Source: Candidatus Phyllobacterium onerii (GTDB lineage: Bacteria; Pseudomonadota; Alphaproteobacteria; Rhizobiales; Rhizobiaceae). From it: a stretch of 64,000 nt of DNA. Under the pieces are notes generated by a model. The model was not told where the DNA came from. It saw only the letters and a list, made by a program, of their open reading frames with translations, and did not search any database. The position numbers and the translations under genes were made by a program. Shown one piece after another: positions 57,110-64,000 of this stretch (its first letter is position 1; each line of letters opens with the position of its first letter). The stretch covers positions 1 to 64,000 of the forward strand of contig NZ_JAQMHX010000003.1 in the NCBI RefSeq assembly GCF_028331445.1. Direction: 5' to 3'.

Positions 57110-58069
57110 TCAATGCTTCAGAAGGAAGGCGTTTTCGCCAACCAGCCGGCGTCGCAGCCAAGCGGAAAACTGATCGACGGCAAAAATGGTGACGAAGAGC
57201 AGCAACACGAGCGCCAAAGTCTTGGCGCCGAAACCGCGTGAGATTGAAAGCTTCAATTCTTCACCTATGCCGCCTCCACCAACCGCGCCAATGATGGTCG
57301 AGGCGCGAATATTGATTTCAAGCCGCAACAGCGCATAGGACATGAAGTTTGGTAGTACTTGTGGCAAGGCAGCAAAACGGACGCGTTCCATCCAGCTGGC
57401 GCCTACAGATCGCATGCCCTCGTCCGAGCGCATATCGACATTCTCGATAACCTCGTAAAACAGCTTCCCGAGCGCACCGATGCAATGCAGGCTAATTGCG
57501 ATTATCGCCGCGATCGGTCCGATTGAAAGAATAGCCGAAAACAGCCCTGCGATGACAATCTCCGGAAAAGCCCGGAGAAATTCCATGAACCGTTTGACCG
57601 CGATGCGCAGTGGATTGGACGGGGTAAGATTGCGCGCAGCCATGAAGCTAAGTGGGACTGCAAAGATAAATCCGATAATAGTCGAGACCAGTGCAACGTT
57701 GAACGTGATGATCATCAACTCGAAGTATTCGGGAATATAGAAATCGCCCCAGATATAGACCCGGCCCTGATCGAAGTTGAACTCCTGGCCGCCCTTGTCA
57801 TTGGGGCTTGCGATATCGAACAGCGCCCGCCATACATCGCCCCAATCCTTGGGCACGAGCCAGCTGAGAAAATCGAAGAGGTGGGGAAGTCGATCGAAAA
57901 AATGTCCTGCGTTGCTTTCGTCGGCAAAACGAACGGAACCTACGAACCCGATGAACAATATGAGGAAGCCAAGGCCCGTATACATACGCCGGCGCGCGAC
58001 GACCTTGCGCCACGACTCTGCTATGTCGTGCGAACTTTGCAGTTGCGGTTGAGGGTCGGCAAACGTCAT
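57110..58069 (-). CDS. phnE: Phosphonate ABC transporter permease PhnE, short form
   Basis: About 319 residues from the ATG at 58069, with GCGGA upstream; the frame to 58120 is not needed. One N-terminal helix (about 31-48), a short loop region, then the permease core with loop RFAALPQVLPNFMSYALLRLEI and IRASTIIGAVGGGGIG. Two unequal PhnE proteins thus build the pore. A hairpin lies between it and phnD. Confidence 0.92.
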   Translation of the reverse strand: MTFADPQPQLQSSHDIAESWRKVVARRRMYTGLGFLILFIGFVGSVRFADESNAGHFFDRLPHLFDFLSWLVPKDWGDVWRALFDIASPNDKGGQEFNFDQGRVYIWGDFYIPEYFELMIITFNVALVSTIIGFIFAVPLSFMAARNLTPSNPLRIAVKRFMEFLRAFPEIVIAGLFSAILSIGPIAAIIAISLHCIGALGKLFYEVIENVDMRSDEGMRSVGASWMERVRFAALPQVLPNFMSYALLRLEINIRASTIIGAVGGGGIGEELKLSISRGFGAKTLALVLLLFVTIFAVDQFSAWLRRRLVGENAFLLKH

Positions 58070-58100
58070 GAGTTGATCCGCATGGAGCGCACAAGAAAAA

Positions 58101-58122
58101 GGGTGGCCGTTACCAGCCACCC
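58101..58122 (-). terminator. Intra-operon terminator between phnD and phnE
   Basis: A 7-bp stem GGGTGGC with an 8-nt loop, followed on the minus strand by TTTTTC, 18 bp after the phnD stop. It probably lowers expression of the permease and downstream genes compared with the binding protein. Confidence 0.75.
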
Positions 58123-58140
58123 CGTGATTGATCGCAAGCG

Positions 58141-59055
58141 TCAGCCACCGATCGCGTTTTTACGGATGTCGATGACCGCATTGTAGAATTCGGGCTTCAC
58201 TGGCTGGTAGCCCTTGAAATCACCGCCCTCTACAGCCTCGAAGCATTTCTTGTCGGTTGTTGGCAATTTCATGAAGAAATCGGCAAGCTTGGCGTGCCAT
58301 TCGTCACCAATACCATTGCGAACAACCAGCGGGCCGTTCGGGATAAGAGGCGAACGCCATACTTCGACCAGCAAGCTGGGATCAACCGCACCCTTGTCAA
58401 CTTCCTTGCGGAACGTGCCGGAAGTGTAGCCATCCTTGAAATCGCCGAGGCCGGAAGAATCGTCTACCGCAACGTCGACCTTGCCGTCATAAGCAGCAAG
58501 AAGATTGTTCTCGTGACCGCCATTGAACTGGGTCTTGGCGAAGAACTTGTCATTCGGCATGCCAGTGGTCTTGGGGATCTGGGTCAATGGAACGAGATAG
58601 CCGGAAGTTGAATCCGGATCGGCATAACCGAGGGTCTTGCCCTTGGCATCGGCAATCGTCTTGATACCGGAGTCCTTACGGGCGAGACCGATGGAATAAT
58701 AACCGGTCGAACCGTCTGTCTGCTGCGTAGTGAGAATCGGCGTAACTGCCTTGGGATCCTTGATATAGACTGCGGCATAGCCGGAAGCGCCAAGTTCGGC
58801 GAAATCAAGTGTACCGCCGAGCAGACCCTGGATCACGCCGTCGTAGTCAGCAGCGGGAAACAGCGAAACCTTTTCAAAGCCAAAAGTCTCTTTGAGGTGG
58901 TCGGCAAGGCAACCGAAGTTCCGCAAGCGGTCGGTTTCGTTCTCGCCGCCGAGGATGCCGATGCGGAATTCCTTGAGGTCTTCAGCGCGGGCCATTGTGC
59001 CGGTTAGCATTGCGCTGAGCGCGATTGCGCCTAGAAGGGCTTTTTTGAACAACAT
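58141..59055 (-). CDS. phnD: Phosphonate ABC transporter substrate-binding protein PhnD
   Basis: A 304-residue periplasmic protein with a signal peptide ending near TMARAED. Family features include RIGILGGENETDRLRN, ELGASGYAAVYIKDP and DPDSTSGYLVP. It captures alkyl or aminoalkyl phosphonates. It lies 78 bp after phnC and before the terminator at 58101. Confidence 0.93.
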   Translation of the reverse strand: MLFKKALLGAIALSAMLTGTMARAEDLKEFRIGILGGENETDRLRNFGCLADHLKETFGFEKVSLFPAADYDGVIQGLLGGTLDFAELGASGYAAVYIKDPKAVTPILTTQQTDGSTGYYSIGLARKDSGIKTIADAKGKTLGYADPDSTSGYLVPLTQIPKTTGMPNDKFFAKTQFNGGHENNLLAAYDGKVDVAVDDSSGLGDFKDGYTSGTFRKEVDKGAVDPSLLVEVWRSPLIPNGPLVVRNGIGDEWHAKLADFFMKLPTTDKKCFEAVEGGDFKGYQPVKPEFYNAVIDIRKNAIGG

Positions 59056-59133
59056 GGTTCTCTCCTGTCAAACGTCCAATGAGTGATCGGTTTCGTATGG
59101 GCCCGTAACGTGGGCAAGACGATCTTTTTACGC

Positions 59134-59967
59134 TCAACGCGCGGCCAGAATGGCCTCCAACTCCGGGATTGGCTTCCGTGAACCGCGTACGATACTCGTC
59201 GATGTAATTGCTTCTGAAAACGCATCCTTGAGGCCATCCGCACCGTAAATGCGGCGGGCGGCCAGTTCAGTCAGATCATCCGGACCACCATCGAAAACGA
59301 TCTTGCCGCCCTGCATGCCTATGATCCGGCTGCAAAAATGCCGGGCGGTATCAAGTGTGTGCAGATTGGTGATAACGGTCAGGCCTTCCTTCTCATTGAT
59401 ATCGCGCAACGACTCCATGACGACCTGCGCATTGCGCGGGTCGAGCGAAGCGATAGGCTCATCGGCAAGAATGACTTTCGGATTCTGCATCAACGCGCGA
59501 GCTATGGCGACACGCTGCTGCTGCCCTCCGGAGAGTGTGCCTGCGCGTTGCAGGGCGGTCTTGGCAATATCGAGCCGATCGAGAGCAGCGACCGCCATGG
59601 CGCGCTCATCGTTGGAGAAGATGCCGAGAAGACTTTTGATCGTCGAACGATGGTTCAGACGGCCAAGAAGCACATTGGTAAGAACATCGAGACGCGGCAC
59701 AAGGTTGAACTGCTGGAAGATCATCGCGCAATCACGCTGCCAATTGCGCAGGTGCGAACCGTGCAGCTTGGCGACATCGACGCCCTCGAACAGGATCGAG
59801 CCTTCGGAAGGATCGATAAGCCGATTGATCATACGCAGCAACGTCGACTTGCCTGCGCCCGATCGGCCAATAATGCCCACCATCTGGCCCTGCGGAATTT
59901 CAACATTGACGTTGTCGATGGCGATGTTACTGCCAAAGCGCCGCGTCACGTTTTCAATCTTCAGCAT
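59134..59967 (-). CDS. phnC: Phosphonate ABC transporter ATP-binding protein PhnC
   Basis: A 277-residue ATPase: Walker [10 protein letters not shown], signature [15 protein letters not shown], Walker [14 protein letters not shown] and the switch His in ITNLHTLD. It energises PhnD-E import. It is the first gene of the phnC-D-E-E2-DUF1045-M-N transcript, behind the PHO-box array at 60021. Confidence 0.95.
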   Translation of the reverse strand: MLKIENVTRRFGSNIAIDNVNVEIPQGQMVGIIGRSGAGKSTLLRMINRLIDPSEGSILFEGVDVAKLHGSHLRNWQRDCAMIFQQFNLVPRLDVLTNVLLGRLNHRSTIKSLLGIFSNDERAMAVAALDRLDIAKTALQRAGTLSGGQQQRVAIARALMQNPKVILADEPIASLDPRNAQVVMESLRDINEKEGLTVITNLHTLDTARHFCSRIIGMQGGKIVFDGGPDDLTELAARRIYGADGLKDAFSEAITSTSIVRGSRKPIPELEAILAAR

Positions 59968-60020
59968 TCGTCAATCCCTTTTGGCCGCTGCTTCGTCCTA
60001 GAGGGATTGTGTGAACCTGC

Positions 60021-60050
60021 GATGGCAGTTTCATTTCAGTTGCGTGACAA
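60021..60050 (-). promoter_or_regulatory. Triple PHO-box-like array upstream of phnC
   Basis: On the minus strand three 7-base half sites repeat every 11 bp: TTGTCAC, CTGAAAT and CTGCCAT, with 5, 5 and 6 of 7 bases matching CTGTCAT. It lies about 54-83 bp before the phnC ATG. PhoB control of phnCDE is established in Sinorhizobium and E. coli; here it is inferred from this spacing and match. Confidence 0.65.
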
Positions 60051-60118
60051 CTTCGGATTGCTTTCTCAGCCTATGTGTTATCCACCGAAAACCCAGCTGG
60101 AAGGTGCAAAAGAGAACA

Positions 60119-60150
60119 GGAGCGGCACACAAATTTGCGTGATCCGCTCC
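60119..60150 (-). terminator. Hairpin after phnL
   Basis: GGAGCGG and CCGCTCC close an inner self-complementary ACGCAAATTTGTGT-like stretch, about 45 bp after the phnL stop and followed on the minus strand by TGTTCTCTTTT. It probably ends the phnG-L transcript and makes phnC start a new one. Confidence 0.6.
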
Positions 60151-60194
60151 CGAAAAACCGATGATCTAGAATTGAATAAAGCCCAAAGATGGAC

Positions 60195-60905
60195 TTATGC
60201 CGCTACGCCATTCGCGACAGAAAACGCCGTGACATCGATGATCCTGTCGGCTACAGCTTCCCGCACATCCTGGTCGTGGAAGATGCCAAGCATCGCCACA
60301 CCCGTGTCCTTCTTCTGCTGGATCATAGAGACCACCACATCGCGGTTCTTGGCATCAAGCGACGCCGTTGGTTCGTCGAGAAGCAGGATCGGATGATCTG
60401 TAATGAAGCCGCGAGCAATATTGACGCGCTGCTGTTCGCCGCCCGAAAATGTCGCCGGTGGCAGCGACCACAGCCGTTCAGGCAAATTGAGTCCGGCAAG
60501 CAATGATCCGGCCTTGTCGCGTGCGTCTGTACGATCAACACCGCGTGCAATCAGCGGTTCCGCGACAACGTCCAACGCCGAAACGCGCGGTACCGTACGC
60601 AGGAATTGGCTGACATAACCGATCATGTCGCGCCTGATGCCGAGCATCGTGCGCGGATCGGCGGCCGCAACGTCAACAAGCCGGTCGCGGTAAGGCACGA
60701 TGATCTGACCGCGATCGACGGCATAATTGCCGTAGACCATTTTCAGGATCGAGCTCTTGCCCGCTCCTGAGGGACCGCCGAGAACGGCGCACTCACCCGC
60801 TTTAATCGAGAAGGAGACGTTCGCTACGACGGGCAGACGAATACCATCGCGCAAGTGCATGGTGAAATTCTTGGCGACGTCGGAAACAACGAGAGGAGTT
60901 GGCAT
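60195..60905 (-). CDS. phnL: C-P lyase complex protein PhnL
   Basis: A 236-residue ABC-type ATPase fold protein: Walker A GGPSGAGKSS, signature FSGGEQQRVNIARG, Walker B ILLLDEPTASLD. PhnL is required with PhnG, H and I to move the phosphonate onto the ribose of ATP. It is not a transporter ATPase in spite of the fold. It follows phnK by 9 bp. Confidence 0.94.
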   Translation of the reverse strand: MPTPLVVSDVAKNFTMHLRDGIRLPVVANVSFSIKAGECAVLGGPSGAGKSSILKMVYGNYAVDRGQIIVPYRDRLVDVAAADPRTMLGIRRDMIGYVSQFLRTVPRVSALDVVAEPLIARGVDRTDARDKAGSLLAGLNLPERLWSLPPATFSGGEQQRVNIARGFITDHPILLLDEPTASLDAKNRDVVVSMIQQKKDTGVAMLGIFHDQDVREAVADRIIDVTAFSVANGVAA

Positions 60906-60914
60906 GATTGTCTC

Positions 60915-61691
60915 CTAGACCTGCAGGATGGAGGAAACGAGAAGCTGGGTGTAAGGCGCCTGAGGATCATCAAGAACGCGATCCGTAAGACCGGTCTCGA
61001 CAATGTGACCATCCTTCATCACCATCATCCGGTGCGAGAGCAAACGCGCCACCGCAAGATCATGCGTCACGACAATGGCTGCCAGACCAAGATCGCTAAC
61101 GAGACCACGGAGCAGATCGAGAAGTCTTGCCTGGACCGACACATCGAGACCACCTGTCGGCTCATCCATAAAGACGAGCCGCGGATTGGTGACGAGATTT
61201 CGTGCGATCTGGAGGCGCTGGCGCATACCTCCAGAAAAAGCGCGCGGCTGATCATCGATACGGTCGGCGGCAATCTCGACACGGCCAAGCCAATCAGTAG
61301 CAGTCGCGCGGATCTTGCCATAGTGGCGGTCGCCAACAGCCATCAGCCGTTCGCCGACATTAGCTCCGGCGGAGACAGTCATGCGCAATCCATCCGCTGG
61401 ATTCTGATGGACGAAGCCCCAATCCGTACGCATCAGAAAGCGCCGCTCCGCCTCGCTCATGCGGTAGAGGTCGCGGAATTGGCCATCACGCATCCGGTAT
61501 TCGACCGAACCCGTGGAGGGTGCAAGCCGCGTTGCCAGACAGTCCAGCAGTGTTGTCTTGCCTGAACCGGATTCGCCAACGACCGCAAGAACCTCGCCTG
61601 GCCACAGCTCGAAGGCCACGTTTTGGCAGCCGATCCGGCTTCCGTAGAATTTCGAAAGCGCTTTGACTTTCAGGAGTGGGATATCGCTCAT
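60915..61691 (-). CDS. phnK: C-P lyase complex protein PhnK
   Basis: A 258-residue ABC-type ATPase fold protein with Walker A GESGSGKTT, signature FSGGMRQRLQIARNL and Walker B VFMDEPTGGLD. In E. coli a PhnK dimer binds the PhnGHIJ core at the PhnJ faces. It overlaps phnJ by 4 bp. Confidence 0.95.
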   Translation of the reverse strand: MSDIPLLKVKALSKFYGSRIGCQNVAFELWPGEVLAVVGESGSGKTTLLDCLATRLAPSTGSVEYRMRDGQFRDLYRMSEAERRFLMRTDWGFVHQNPADGLRMTVSAGANVGERLMAVGDRHYGKIRATATDWLGRVEIAADRIDDQPRAFSGGMRQRLQIARNLVTNPRLVFMDEPTGGLDVSVQARLLDLLRGLVSDLGLAAIVVTHDLAVARLLSHRMMVMKDGHIVETGLTDRVLDDPQAPYTQLLVSSILQV

Positions 61692-62602
61692 TCTGCTGCC
61701 TCCGCAGGATTGACTGCTGCCTGTGCAGGATTGGCCGAGAGATGGCCGCGATGGCCCTCCGCCTGCCGATCCTCACAAAAATCGGTATCCGAGCAGACAA
61801 ACATGCTGCCGCCTTTGTCATCAAGAATGACTTCGTCGAGATAACTGCCTTTGGCTCCGCATAGAGCGCAGGGCTCCGAGAATGTCTGAATCTCGAATGG
61901 GTGATCCTCAAAATCGAGGCTGACAACTTCCGTGTAGGGCGGGATGGCATAGATACGTTTCTCACGCCCAGCGCCAAATAGTTGCAATGCTGGGGATTGA
62001 TGCATCTTTGGGTTGTCGAATTTTGGTGTGGGCGATGGATCCATCACATAACGACCTTCGACCTTCACGGGATAGGCATATGTCGTGGCGATGCGACCGT
62101 GACGAGCGATGTCTTCATAGAGCTTCACATGCATCAGTCCATATTCTTCAAGCGCATGCATCTTTCGTGTCTCGGTCTCGCGCGGCTCTAGAAAACGCAG
62201 CGGTTCCGGGATCGGCACCTGATAGACGAGCGTTTGCCCAGCCTGCAGCGCAGTTTCGGGAATGCGGTGGCGCGTCTGGATGATCGTCGCCTCCGTCGTT
62301 TTTGTAGTTACCTGGACATTCGAAACCTTCTGGAAGAAGGCGCGGATCGACACGGCATTGGTCGTATCGTCGGCGCCCTGGTCGATCACTTTCAATGTAT
62401 CGTTCGGGCCAATCACCGCAGCTGTCACCTGAACACCGCCCGTACCCCAACCATAGGGCATCGGCATTTCGCGCGAAGCGAACGGCACCTGATAACCGGG
62501 AATGGCAATTGCCTTGAGGATGGCGCGGCGGATCATCCGTTTCGTCTGTTCGTCGAGATAGGCGAAATTATATGTCGCAAGCTGAGAGTGAGATTCGATC
62601 AT
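61688..62602 (-). CDS. phnJ: Carbon-phosphorus lyase catalytic subunit PhnJ
   Basis: A 304-residue radical-SAM enzyme that cuts the C-P bond of 5-phosphoribosyl 1-phosphonates. The cysteines are in CALCGAKG and in VCSDTDFCEDR, in the PhnJ arrangement. The conserved body begins at ATYNFAYLDEQTKRM; the preceding residues MIESHSQL include codons that lie within the inverted-repeat element at 62584-62857, so the present start codon may have been supplied by that element. It overlaps phnK by ATGA. Confidence 0.94.
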   Translation of the reverse strand: MIESHSQLATYNFAYLDEQTKRMIRRAILKAIAIPGYQVPFASREMPMPYGWGTGGVQVTAAVIGPNDTLKVIDQGADDTTNAVSIRAFFQKVSNVQVTTKTTEATIIQTRHRIPETALQAGQTLVYQVPIPEPLRFLEPRETETRKMHALEEYGLMHVKLYEDIARHGRIATTYAYPVKVEGRYVMDPSPTPKFDNPKMHQSPALQLFGAGREKRIYAIPPYTEVVSLDFEDHPFEIQTFSEPCALCGAKGSYLDEVILDDKGGSMFVCSDTDFCEDRQAEGHRGHLSANPAQAAVNPAEAAE

Positions 62603-62857
62603 ATTGCACCGTTCTGCCGGAGGGAATTTGGTTCAAGGTCGAGGGATTTGGCGAGGCCGATGCCTTCCCATCGGACGATGCCGAAGCCCGAAGGATTTGA
62701 GCAAAATTCACCCGGCCTTATCGGTTTCCGGCTGGCGGCCAACCACGTTGTCAGGCAGCTTCGTCCGATGGAAAGGCATCGGCCTCGCCACCTTCCTAGT
62801 GGATTGTCTAGCCATCCGTGAAACAGAACTGGTGCAACATGGTCGAACCTCACTCTC
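62584..62857. repeat. Palindromic insertion element between phnI and phnJ
   Basis: Nested inverted repeats span this segment. Outer arms 62584-62616 and 62824-62857 match at 30 of 34 positions with one gap. Inner arms 62650-62678 and 62761-62789 match at 28 of 29. The centre is about 80 bases. phnI and phnJ normally abut, so this looks like an inserted non-autonomous element. The outer left arm covers the first codons of phnJ. Confidence 0.75.
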
Positions 62858-62862
62858 GTCAT
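62599..62862 (-). CDS. 87-codon ORF bridging phnI and phnJ
   Basis: This frame opens at an ATG overlapping the phnI stop (ATGA, 62862-62859) and closes at a TGA overlapping the phnJ ATG (ATGA, 62602-62599). It is 87 codons and lies almost entirely in the palindromic element. The product would be rich in Arg, Trp and Gly, with no recognised domain; two similar stretches, LGRWRGRCLSIGRS and VRWEGIGLAKSL, come from the inverted arms. It may act only as a coupling path for ribosomes rather than encode a working protein. Confidence 0.45.
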   Translation of the reverse strand: MTRVRFDHVAPVLFHGWLDNPLGRWRGRCLSIGRSCLTTWLAASRKPIRPGEFCSNPSGFGIVRWEGIGLAKSLDLEPNSLRQNGAI

Positions 62863-63965
62863 TCTGCTGCCTCTTTGGTTTCGCTGTTTTCGCTCTCGCG
62901 GCGTTCATGCTCTCCACGCATGCGGCGCACGAGGTCAAGCTCTGCCTGGAAGTCGACATAGTGCGGAAGTTTCAGATGCTCGACGAAGCCGGTGGACTGC
63001 ACATTGTCACTGTGGGAAATGACGAATTCCTCGTCCTGCGCTGCAGCCGTGATGTCCTCGCCGAGTTCCCTTGCCCGCAACGCGCGGTCACACAGCGCCA
63101 TCGACATGGATTTGCGCTCACTTTGGCCGAATACGAGGCCATAACCCCGGGTAAATTGCGGGGGCTGTTTGGATGAGCCCTTGAATTGATTTATCATCTG
63201 GCACTCGGTGACGCGAATGCGGCCCAGCGTCAGAGGAAAATCAAGCTCGGCGACTTCCAATTCGATTTCGACTTCGCCGATACGGATTTCGCCAGCAAAA
63301 GGATGGCTGCGCCCGTAGCCTCGCTGTGTCGAATAGGCGAGACCGAGAAGGAACCCTTCATCACCCCGAGCCAGCGCCTGCAAACGCAAATCGCGCTCCA
63401 GCGGGAACGACAACGGCTCGCGTGTAAGATCCCCTGTCTCGAGACCCTCGGGCATATCACCATCGGCTTCAATCATACCGTCATGGCCGAGAATATCGGT
63501 GACGCGTGGCGTATGCTCCGGTGCTTCCACCCGATGATCAGGCGTCTCCACCACGCCATCCTCGGCGAGTTCGGGATCGAGCAGACGATGCGTATAGTCG
63601 AATGTCGGACCGAGTAACTGTCCGCCTGGCAAATCCTTGAAAGTTGCAGATATGCGTCGTTCGATCGCCATCTGCGAGGTCTCCACCGGCTTGGTATAAC
63701 CAAAGCGCGGCAATGTGGTGCGGTAGGCGCGAACCAGAAAGATCGCCTCGATCACATCGCCCCGCGCCTGCTTTACTGCCAGTGCCGCGAGTTCGGTGTC
63801 GTAGAGCGACCCTTCGGCCATGACGCGGTCGACTGCCAATGCAAGCTGTTCTACGATCTGGTCAAGGCCAATCGCCGGCAGCGAACGATCGCCTCGGCGG
63901 CGGTCGGCAAGCAGTTTATGCGCATTGCGGATGGCGGCTTCACCGCCCTTGACAGCAACATACAT
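62859..63965 (-). CDS. phnI: C-P lyase complex protein PhnI
   Basis: A 368-residue subunit of the C-P lyase core. With PhnG, H and L it displaces adenine from ATP and couples the phosphonate to ribose; alone it acts as a nucleosidase. Family features include YVAVKGGEAAIRNAH at the start and LGLAYSTQRGYGRSHPFAGEIR near residue 210. AAGGAGG precedes the ATG at 8 nt. The stop overlaps the bridging ORF. Confidence 0.94.
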   Translation of the reverse strand: MYVAVKGGEAAIRNAHKLLADRRRGDRSLPAIGLDQIVEQLALAVDRVMAEGSLYDTELAALAVKQARGDVIEAIFLVRAYRTTLPRFGYTKPVETSQMAIERRISATFKDLPGGQLLGPTFDYTHRLLDPELAEDGVVETPDHRVEAPEHTPRVTDILGHDGMIEADGDMPEGLETGDLTREPLSFPLERDLRLQALARGDEGFLLGLAYSTQRGYGRSHPFAGEIRIGEVEIELEVAELDFPLTLGRIRVTECQMINQFKGSSKQPPQFTRGYGLVFGQSERKSMSMALCDRALRARELGEDITAAAQDEEFVISHSDNVQSTGFVEHLKLPHYVDFQAELDLVRRMRGEHERRESENSETKEAAE

Positions 63966-63968
63966 GGC

Positions 63969-64000
63969 TCACGCCTCCTTCTTTGAAATGCGCGTCGTGC
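63969..64000 (-). CDS. phnH: Probable 3' end of phnH (partial)
   Basis: The frame ending in TGA at 63971-63969 reads TTRISKKEA and is cut by the window edge. It stops 3 bp before the phnI ATG, where phnH ends in standard phn operons. The call rests on gene order; ten codons cannot prove it. Confidence 0.5.
   Translation of the reverse strand, partial: TTRISKKEA

Noticed and set aside
1-64000. tRNA, rRNA, CRISPR or prophage features
   Set aside because: No tRNA-like arms, rRNA segments, regular direct-repeat arrays, integrases or phage genes were recognised in any gap. A tRNAscan or Infernal run would settle this.

Overview
The window reads as chromosomal DNA of a Hyphomicrobiales (Rhizobiales) alphaproteobacterium. 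Clues are an Omp2b/RopA-type porin, a BA14K-family protein, a STAS-fused MlaE, a class II DAHP synthase, a malic enzyme carrying a phosphotransacetylase-like tail, a PlcP/Agt lipid-remodelling pair and a rhizobial-style phn cluster. Phyllobacteriaceae or Brucellaceae, for example a Phyllobacterium-like genome, is my best guess; the genus is inference. I saw no rRNA, tRNA, CRISPR array, prophage or transposase gene. Genes are tightly packed and nearly all are intact.

Layout. 0.1-0.3 kb: a palindromic intergenic repeat. 0.3-4.0 kb (minus): Mla-type lipid transport operon mlaE-mlaF-mlaD-lipoprotein. 4-6.2 kb: a DgcA-like epimerase converging on an MFS transporter. 6.4-8.3 kb (minus): phospholipase C-like plcP and a glycolipid glycosyltransferase, with a possible PHO box. 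8.5-13 kb: malic enzyme, a DUF2865 protein and a glutamyl-tRNA synthetase whose 3' end overlaps it. 13-24.3 kb (minus): ABC exporter, nadE, dgkA, nhaA, a GFA-family protein, aroG, gamma-glutamylcyclotransferase, gor, a DUF2059 protein and rpiA. 24.5-25.8 kb: gph and a BA14K protein.

26-30 kb (plus) holds the conserved but functionally unsolved Anbu cluster: circularly permuted ATP-grasp, alpha-E protein, transglutaminase and the proteasome-like Anbu peptidase. It converges on an L,D-transpeptidase. 32.5-36.4 kb is a molybdenum cofactor region (moaA, mobA, mobB) with a DMT transporter. 36.6-39.7 kb is a polar amino acid ABC importer with no ATPase gene beside it but with a glutathione S-transferase. 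39.7-47.8 kb holds a penicillin acylase family Ntn hydrolase, a beta-hydroxyacid dehydrogenase, an Lrp regulator, a nuclease-GST-uracil glycosylase operon, a PleC/DivJ-like histidine kinase and a DoxX protein. 47.9-53.2 kb has cobT/cobS, a DUF1289 protein, an aspartic protease, dusA and the porin.

53.2-64 kb (minus) is a phosphonate use locus. phnI-J-K-L (the C-P lyase core, with the end of a gene that is probably phnH at the window edge) ends in a hairpin. phnC-D-E-E2, a DUF1045 gene, phnM and phnN follow, behind a triple 11-bp PHO-box-like array. The most unusual structure in the window is a 274-bp imperfect palindromic element between phnI and phnJ. It holds an 87-codon ORF whose start overlaps the phnI stop and whose stop overlaps the phnJ start, both as ATGA. 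The phnJ start codon itself lies inside a terminal inverted repeat of the element. Phosphate starvation links the two ends of the window: PlcP and Agt would save phosphorus in lipids while phn genes would scavenge phosphonates.
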